Shown here piece by piece: positions 4,698 through 8,437 of a DNA stretch of 8,437 nucleotides. Both the position numbers and the translations under genes were made by a program. The notes under the pieces are model-generated. The model made no database searches. It was given only the letters and a program-made list of their open reading frames with translations, and had not been told where the DNA came from. The stretch covers positions 1 through 8,437 of the forward strand of contig PWEU01000172.1 in assembly GCA_003554005.1 (NCBI GenBank), in the 5' to 3' direction. The stretch's first letter is position 1. Each line of letters begins with the position of its first letter. The stretch comes from Nitriliruptoraceae bacterium (GTDB lineage Bacteria; Actinomycetota; Nitriliruptoria; Nitriliruptorales; Nitriliruptoraceae).

Positions 4698-6299
4698 ATG
4701 GCGGACCAGCAACCAGACGAACGCCTCCGACCCCAGCTCGGCGGTGGTCCCGAGCCCGCACGGTCCGGCCGTCGGGCCCGGATCGGGCTGGCGCTGGGTC
4801 CGGTGGCCGCCATCGCGACCTACCTCCTCGTGCCGGTGGGCGAGGACGGGTTGACCGAGGGCGGGCGAGCCACCGCTGCCGTCGCGGTCCTGATGGCGGT
4901 GTGGTGGGTGGCGGAGACCTTGCCGCTGGCGGTGACCTCCCTGCTGCCGATCGTGCTGCTGCCGCTGACGGGAGCCCTGGAGCTGTCGACGACCACCGAG
5001 GCCTACGGCAACCCGCTGGTGTTCCTGTTCCTCGGCGGGTTCGTGCTGGCGCTGGCGATGCAGCGATGGGGCCTCCACCGCCGGATCGCCCTGCTGACGA
5101 TCCGGGTGGTCGGCACCCGACCGACCCGGTTGGTCGGTGGCTTCATGCTGGCCGCCGGGGGACTCTCGATGTGGGTCAGCAACACGGCCACGACGGTGAT
5201 GATGCTGCCGATCGGGGTGTCGGTCCTCGGGCTCGTGGCGGTCAAGCTCGGGGCCGGTGCCGACGAGCGCCACGGGGACAGGTCGGTGTCGGAGATCGCC
5301 GGGGACGAGGCACCCACCTCCGCGGAGGAGATCGCCGAGAGCCCGGCTCCCAACCTCGGTACGGGCCTGATGCTCGGCATCGCCTACGCGGCGAGCATCG
5401 GGTCGCTGGCGACGCTGATCGGGACGCCGCCGAACACCTTCCTGGCCGGTTTCCTCGCCCAGACCTACGACATCGACCTCGGGTTCGGGCAATGGATGCT
5501 GTTCGCGCTGCCACTCTCGCTGGTGTTCCTGGTCATCGCCTGGGTGGTCCTGACCCGGTGGATGTACCCGCCGGAGATCGACGACATCCCCGGCGGCGCG
5601 GAGCTGATCGACGAGGAGCTCGCCACGCTGGGACCCTTGACCCCGGGCGAGCGCAACGTCCTGATCGTCTTCGTGTGCATGGCCGGTTCATGGATCCTGC
5701 GCGGCCCGCTCCAGGACCTGCTGGCCGGCACCCCCCTCGCGGCCATCGATGACCCGATCATCGCGATCGCCGGCGCCATCGTGCTGTTCGCGCTGCCGGT
5801 CGATTGGCGCCGCGGCGTGTTCACCATGGACTGGGCCACCGCCCGTCAGCTCCCCTGGGGCGTGCTCCTGCTGTTCGGTGGCGGGCTCGCGCTGGCGGCG
5901 GCGGTGTCGGGCAACGAGGTCGACGTGTTCGTCGGCCAGCAGCTCGCACAGCTCGAGGCGGTTCCGATCCCGGTGCTGATCCTCGCGGTCGTCGCCACGG
6001 TCATCCTGCTGACCGAGCTGACCTCCAACACCGCGACGACCGCGGCTCTGGTCCCCGTGGTCGCCGGGACGGCCGTGGTCCTCGGGCTCGATCCGATGGC
6101 GCTGGCGATCCCCACCGCCCTGGCGGCAACCTGCGCCTTCGCCCTGCCCGTCGCCACCCCGCCCAACGCCATCGTGTTCGGCTCGGGCTTCGTGACCATC
6201 CCCCAGATGGTGCGGGTCGGGCTGGTGCTGAACGTGATCGGCACGCTGCTGATCGCTGTGGTGTCGGTGTGGCTCGCGCCCGTGCTGTTCGGGTTCTGA
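4698..6299 (+). CDS. DASS/SLC13-family sodium-coupled anion transporter
   Basis: A 533-aa multi-pass permease of the divalent anion:sodium symporter family (VcINDY, mammalian NaDC/NaCT), importing dicarboxylates such as succinate, malate and fumarate, or in some members sulfate. The two diagnostic repeat motifs are present: SNTATT at 161-166 with TPPN at 243-246, and SNTATT at 443-448 with TPPN at 487-490; these SNT loops bind sodium and the carboxylate in the family. WWVAETLPLAVTSLLP at about 69-84 is the usual early helix signature. Roughly a dozen hydrophobic segments are visible. A hydrophilic loop at about 190-220 is rich in Asp/Glu, and the first 28 residues are a charged cytoplasmic tail. 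The ATG at 4698 follows GAGGGA closely. The gene stands alone after a terminator, without a visible regulator or catabolic partner, so the substrate is not fixed by context; dicarboxylate is the default inference. Confidence 0.93.
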   Translation: MADQQPDERLRPQLGGGPEPARSGRRARIGLALGPVAAIATYLLVPVGEDGLTEGGRATAAVAVLMAVWWVAETLPLAVTSLLPIVLLPLTGALELSTTTEAYGNPLVFLFLGGFVLALAMQRWGLHRRIALLTIRVVGTRPTRLVGGFMLAAGGLSMWVSNTATTVMMLPIGVSVLGLVAVKLGAGADERHGDRSVSEIAGDEAPTSAEEIAESPAPNLGTGLMLGIAYAASIGSLATLIGTPPNTFLAGFLAQTYDIDLGFGQWMLFALPLSLVFLVIAWVVLTRWMYPPEIDDIPGGAELIDEELATLGPLTPGERNVLIVFVCMAGSWILRGPLQDLLAGTPLAAIDDPIIAIAGAIVLFALPVDWRRGVFTMDWATARQLPWGVLLLFGGGLALAAAVSGNEVDVFVGQQLAQLEAVPIPVLILAVVATVILLTELTSNTATTAALVPVVAGTAVVLGLDPMALAIPTALAATCAFALPVATPPNAIVFGSGFVTIPQMVRVGLVLNVIGTLLIAVVSVWLAPVLFGF

Positions 6300-6351
6300 C
6301 CACCAGCGTGCCGTGACGGCGCGCAGCGGCCTCCGGGCCCCGGCCGGGGGG
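6300..6351. terminator. Short convergent gap, possible bidirectional terminator
   Basis: Fifty-two bases separate the stop of the transporter from the stop of the minus-strand sirB1-like gene. CGGCC (6327-6331) can pair with GGCCG (6342-6346), and the alternative CCCCGGCCGGGG at 6338-6349 is self-complementary. Convergent genes need termination here, but the dyads are modest and no T-tract is present on either strand. Confidence 0.35.
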
Positions 6352-7173
6352 TCAGTTGAGTCGCGCGCGGGCCTCGATCGCAGCTCGGCGCGCCGTCTGC
6401 CGCTCCGGCGTGTCGCCCTCGGTCAGCTCCAGGTACCGCTCATAGGCATCGGCAGCCGCGTCGAAGCGTCCGGTGCGCATGCTGAGGGCGCCGAGCTCGC
6501 GGTGGTCCTCGGCGACCCGGTTCGGCAGCGCCAGCTTGACCTCGACCGCCCACCGCGCCTCGGCGAAGCGCTCGGCGTGGAGTAGCGACTGGGAGAGGTT
6601 GTTCAGCAGCCGGCGCACGATGCGCACGGCGGGGGTGGGACGCAGCATGGCCCGGCGGAACGCCAGCCGACCACCGGTCGCCTCGTGCACCCGCGAGATC
6701 AGCGCCGGCTCGTCGAGCAGCACCCCGCCGTGGAAGGGATCGAGCGTGACGGGGTGTTCCCCCCCGGCGACGCCGACCACGACGTGACCGGGCAGCCCGA
6801 TGGGGTACGCGGCCACCCGCAGCCGACGTGCGATGGCGACGTAGACGATGGACAGGGTCAGGGGAAGCCCGCGGCGCTCGGCGAGCACGCGGTGCAGCAG
6901 CGAGGCGTCCGGGAGGTGTGACCGGTCAGGATCGCCCCGGAACCCCAACCCGGCACCGAGGTGGTCACGCAGGGAGGTGGCGGCCGCGACGCTGGACCCG
7001 AGGTCGGGGTGCTGCGTTCTGAGCCCATCAGCCAGCGCGTCGATACGGAGCAGTTCGCCCTCGACGTCGAGGTCGGGGGCGCACCCGAGCGCGCACAGCA
7101 ACGCCGCTTCCGCCAGGTCGGCGTCGCTGCGCCGCACCAGACGGACGAGCCGCTCGCGCACGTCCTCGTTCAT
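6352..7173 (-). CDS. SirB1-family transglutaminase-like protein with TPR-type C-terminus
   Basis: A 273-aa protein of the SirB1/YchA group. Residues about 1-75 are helical. About 90-155 form the transglutaminase-like core, with RRGLPLTLSIVYVAIARRL (100-118), GLPGHVVV containing H130, and LDPFHGGVLLDE containing D145. The catalytic cysteine of true transglutaminases is not apparent, as is usual in SirB1 proteins, so enzymatic activity is doubtful. From about 185 on there are TPR-like helical pairs (LLNNLSQSLLHAERFAEARWAV; LGALSMRTGRFDAAADAYERYLEL), which suggests protein binding. Family members are widespread and their role is poorly defined. The ATG at 7173 is chosen over a GTG at 7278 because the additional 35 residues are low-complexity and because TACCGT lies exactly 7 bases upstream with no Shine-Dalgarno, pointing to a leaderless transcript. 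It is convergent with the transporter and divergent from pntA. Confidence 0.88.
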   Translation of the reverse strand: MNEDVRERLVRLVRRSDADLAEAALLCALGCAPDLDVEGELLRIDALADGLRTQHPDLGSSVAAATSLRDHLGAGLGFRGDPDRSHLPDASLLHRVLAERRGLPLTLSIVYVAIARRLRVAAYPIGLPGHVVVGVAGGEHPVTLDPFHGGVLLDEPALISRVHEATGGRLAFRRAMLRPTPAVRIVRRLLNNLSQSLLHAERFAEARWAVEVKLALPNRVAEDHRELGALSMRTGRFDAAADAYERYLELTEGDTPERQTARRAAIEARARLN

Positions 7174-7186
7174 GGGGCGCACGGTA
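7174..7186 (-). promoter_or_regulatory. Candidate leaderless -10 box of the sirB1-like gene
   Basis: On the minus strand TACCGT (7186-7181) matches TANNNT, and 7 bases (7180-7174) separate it from the ATG. No ribosome binding site is visible, and the geometry equals that upstream of the prenyl synthase gene. A -35 element is not evident. Confidence 0.4.
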
Positions 7187-7355
7187 GCCGTCGCTCCGCG
7201 GGCTCCGTCGCGCTGCTCGCCAGCGGCGGTGGCCTCGATACGGGGTGGCGGTCGACCGACGACTAGGTTCGTGCCCACGCCCTCGTGACGGCTGCCTCCG
7301 ACGTGGCGGTCCGCCGGGGGGAAACGGACGTCTCACGACATGCTCGGAGCACCTG
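7187..7355. promoter_or_regulatory. Divergent sirB1-like / pntA intergenic region
   Basis: This holds the pntA promoter. TAGGTT at 7264-7269 fits a TANNNT -10 box about 87 bases before the pntA start, without a recognisable -35. A 10-base palindrome CGGTCGACCG (7249-7258) lies just upstream of that box, and GGCGG-T-CCGCC (7305-7315) lies in the would-be leader; either could bind a regulator. GGAG at 7346-7349 is the pntA ribosome binding site, six bases from the GTG. Promoter and operator calls are inference. Confidence 0.35.
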
Positions 7356-8437
7356 GTGGCAACCATCTTCATCCCGCAGGAGCAGGCGGCCGGGGAACGG
7401 CGGGTCGCGGCGACGCCCGCCTCGGTCGCCAAGCTCCGCCGAACGGGCATCGAGGTGGCCGTGGCGTCGGGTGCCGGGGCAGCGGCGCGGTTCACCGACG
7501 ACGACTACACCTCCGCCGGCGCCCGGATCGCCGATCCGGGCGAGGTCGGTGATGCGGAGGTGGTGGCCCGGGTCGCCCCGCCCACCCCGGAGGAGGTGGC
7601 CGAGCTGGCTCCGGGCGCGGTGCTACTCAGCTTCGTCGCCCCCCACCGCCACCTCGACGTCGTCGCGGCGCTGGCGGAGCGGGGCGTGACCAGCCTGGCG
7701 ATGGAGCTGGTGCCCCGGATCAGCCGCGCCCAGGCCATCGATGCGCTGTCCAGCCAGGCCAACATCTCCGGCTATCGGGCCGTGGTCACCGCCGCCTACG
7801 AGCTCGACAAGTACTTCCCGCTGTTCATGACCGCCGCCGGGACGATCAAGCCGGCGACGATGGTGGTCCTCGGGGCGGGGGTCGCGGGGCTGCAGGCGGT
7901 GGCGACCGGCCGGCGGCTGGGCGCGGTGGTGAAGGTGTCCGACATCCGCGCCGCCGCCAAGCAGGAGGTCGCCTCGCTCGGGGGCACCTTCATCGACATC
8001 CCCTCCGACGAGGACCTCACCGGCGAGGGTGGGTACGCCAAGGAGGCCGGGGAGGACTTCCTGACCCGGCAGCGGCGCATCCTGACCGAGCATCTCAGCT
8101 CCGCCCACGCCGCGATCACCACCGCACAGATCCCCGGACGTCCCGCCCCGCTGCTGCTCACCGCTGAGATGGTGGAGGCGATGCCGGCCGGAGCGGTCGT
8201 CATCGACCTGGCGGCGGCCGACGGGGGCAACTGCGAGCTCACGGAGACGGAACGGGTCGTCGAGCACCACGGGGGGCGGGTGTTCCCCGGCCATGAGCTC
8301 GCCTCCGCGATGCCGAGCGAGGCGAGCACGATGTACGGCAACAACATCGCCGCCTTCGTCGAGCTGTTCGTGACCGACGGCGCGGTCAAGATCGACCTCG
8401 AGGACGAGGTCGTCGCCGGGGCGATGCTGACCCACGA
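7356..8437 (+). CDS. pntA: NAD(P) transhydrogenase alpha subunit, N-terminal 360 aa (cut by window end)
   Basis: This is the NAD(H)-binding dI component of proton-translocating transhydrogenase, which passes hydride between NADH and NADP+ at the membrane, using the proton gradient to make NADPH. It is open from a GTG at 7356 to the window edge. Seen: IPQEQAAGERRVAATP at 6-21 (the N-terminal alanine dehydrogenase/PNT domain); MELVPRISRAQAID with R121, Q126 and D129, matching Rhodospirillum rubrum R127, Q132 and D135 of the RQD loop; SSQANISGY; the Rossmann motif GAGVAG at 173-178; GYAKEAGEDF; ITTAQIPGRPAP; DLAAADGGNCELT; and DLEDEVVAGAML at the edge. The family's alpha-1 subunit is about 370-400 aa, so little is missing if this is the three-subunit type with separate pntAB and pntB downstream. 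GGAG six bases before the GTG supports this start; an ATG at 7340 is in another frame. Confidence 0.95.
   Translation, partial: MATIFIPQEQAAGERRVAATPASVAKLRRTGIEVAVASGAGAAARFTDDDYTSAGARIADPGEVGDAEVVARVAPPTPEEVAELAPGAVLLSFVAPHRHLDVVAALAERGVTSLAMELVPRISRAQAIDALSSQANISGYRAVVTAAYELDKYFPLFMTAAGTIKPATMVVLGAGVAGLQAVATGRRLGAVVKVSDIRAAAKQEVASLGGTFIDIPSDEDLTGEGGYAKEAGEDFLTRQRRILTEHLSSAHAAITTAQIPGRPAPLLLTAEMVEAMPAGAVVIDLAAADGGNCELTETERVVEHHGGRVFPGHELASAMPSEASTMYGNNIAAFVELFVTDGAVKIDLEDEVVAGAMLTH

Noticed and set aside
7285..7689. Plus-strand frames starting upstream of pntA (from 7285 and from the ATG at 7340)
   Set aside because: They run out of frame through the pntA coding region, which begins at the GTG at 7356 with a GGAG site. 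The translations are Arg/Pro/Ser-rich and show no domain.
7623..8435. 270-codon minus-strand frame opposite pntA
   Set aside because: It is antisense to a transhydrogenase gene with every expected motif; its His/Gln/Gly/Val-rich translation is a mirror artefact.

Overview
The window is a stretch of high-GC chromosome that reads as Actinomycetota. Codon third positions are strongly G/C, GTG and TTG are common as possible starts, two genes show leaderless-type TANNNT boxes, and the order greA / Z-prenyl synthase / PIN-PhoH resembles the Mycobacterium tuberculosis greA (Rv1080c) - Rv1086 - phoH2 (Rv1095) neighbourhood as I remember it. The exact order cannot be fixed from the sequence; a deep-branching actinobacterium is possible but is only inference. 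I see no mobile element, CRISPR array, rRNA or tRNA.

Left part (5-1756, all minus strand). Reading in the direction of transcription: greA (RNA polymerase rescue and cleavage factor), a metallo-beta-lactamase-fold hydrolase, then two very small membrane proteins (75 and 62 aa) whose stop and start overlap as ATGA. These four may form one unit led by greA, with a looser gap of about 100 bases before the small pair. Upstream of greA is a divergent region of about 200 bases with three dyads.

Middle part (1955-4470, plus strand). A cis-prenyltransferase of the short-chain (Z-farnesyl diphosphate synthase, Rv1086-like) type is followed, after a 341-base gap without a convincing gene, by a full-length PhoH2 (PIN RNase domain plus PhoH ATPase). 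The phoH2 gene ends in two back-to-back GC-rich hairpins, a terminator without a T-tract.

Right part (4698-8437). A DASS/SLC13 sodium-coupled anion transporter (plus) converges on a SirB1-type transglutaminase-like/TPR protein (minus). The latter diverges from the start of a proton-translocating NAD(P) transhydrogenase alpha subunit (pntA, plus), which runs off the right edge; the membrane subunits would be expected just beyond.

Overall this is an ordinary core-chromosome region. The points most worth a second look are the coupled small membrane protein pair, the phoH2 leader (where mycobacteria carry a small partner ORF, phoAT), the structured greA leader, and matching leaderless promoter signatures at uppS and the sirB1-like gene.
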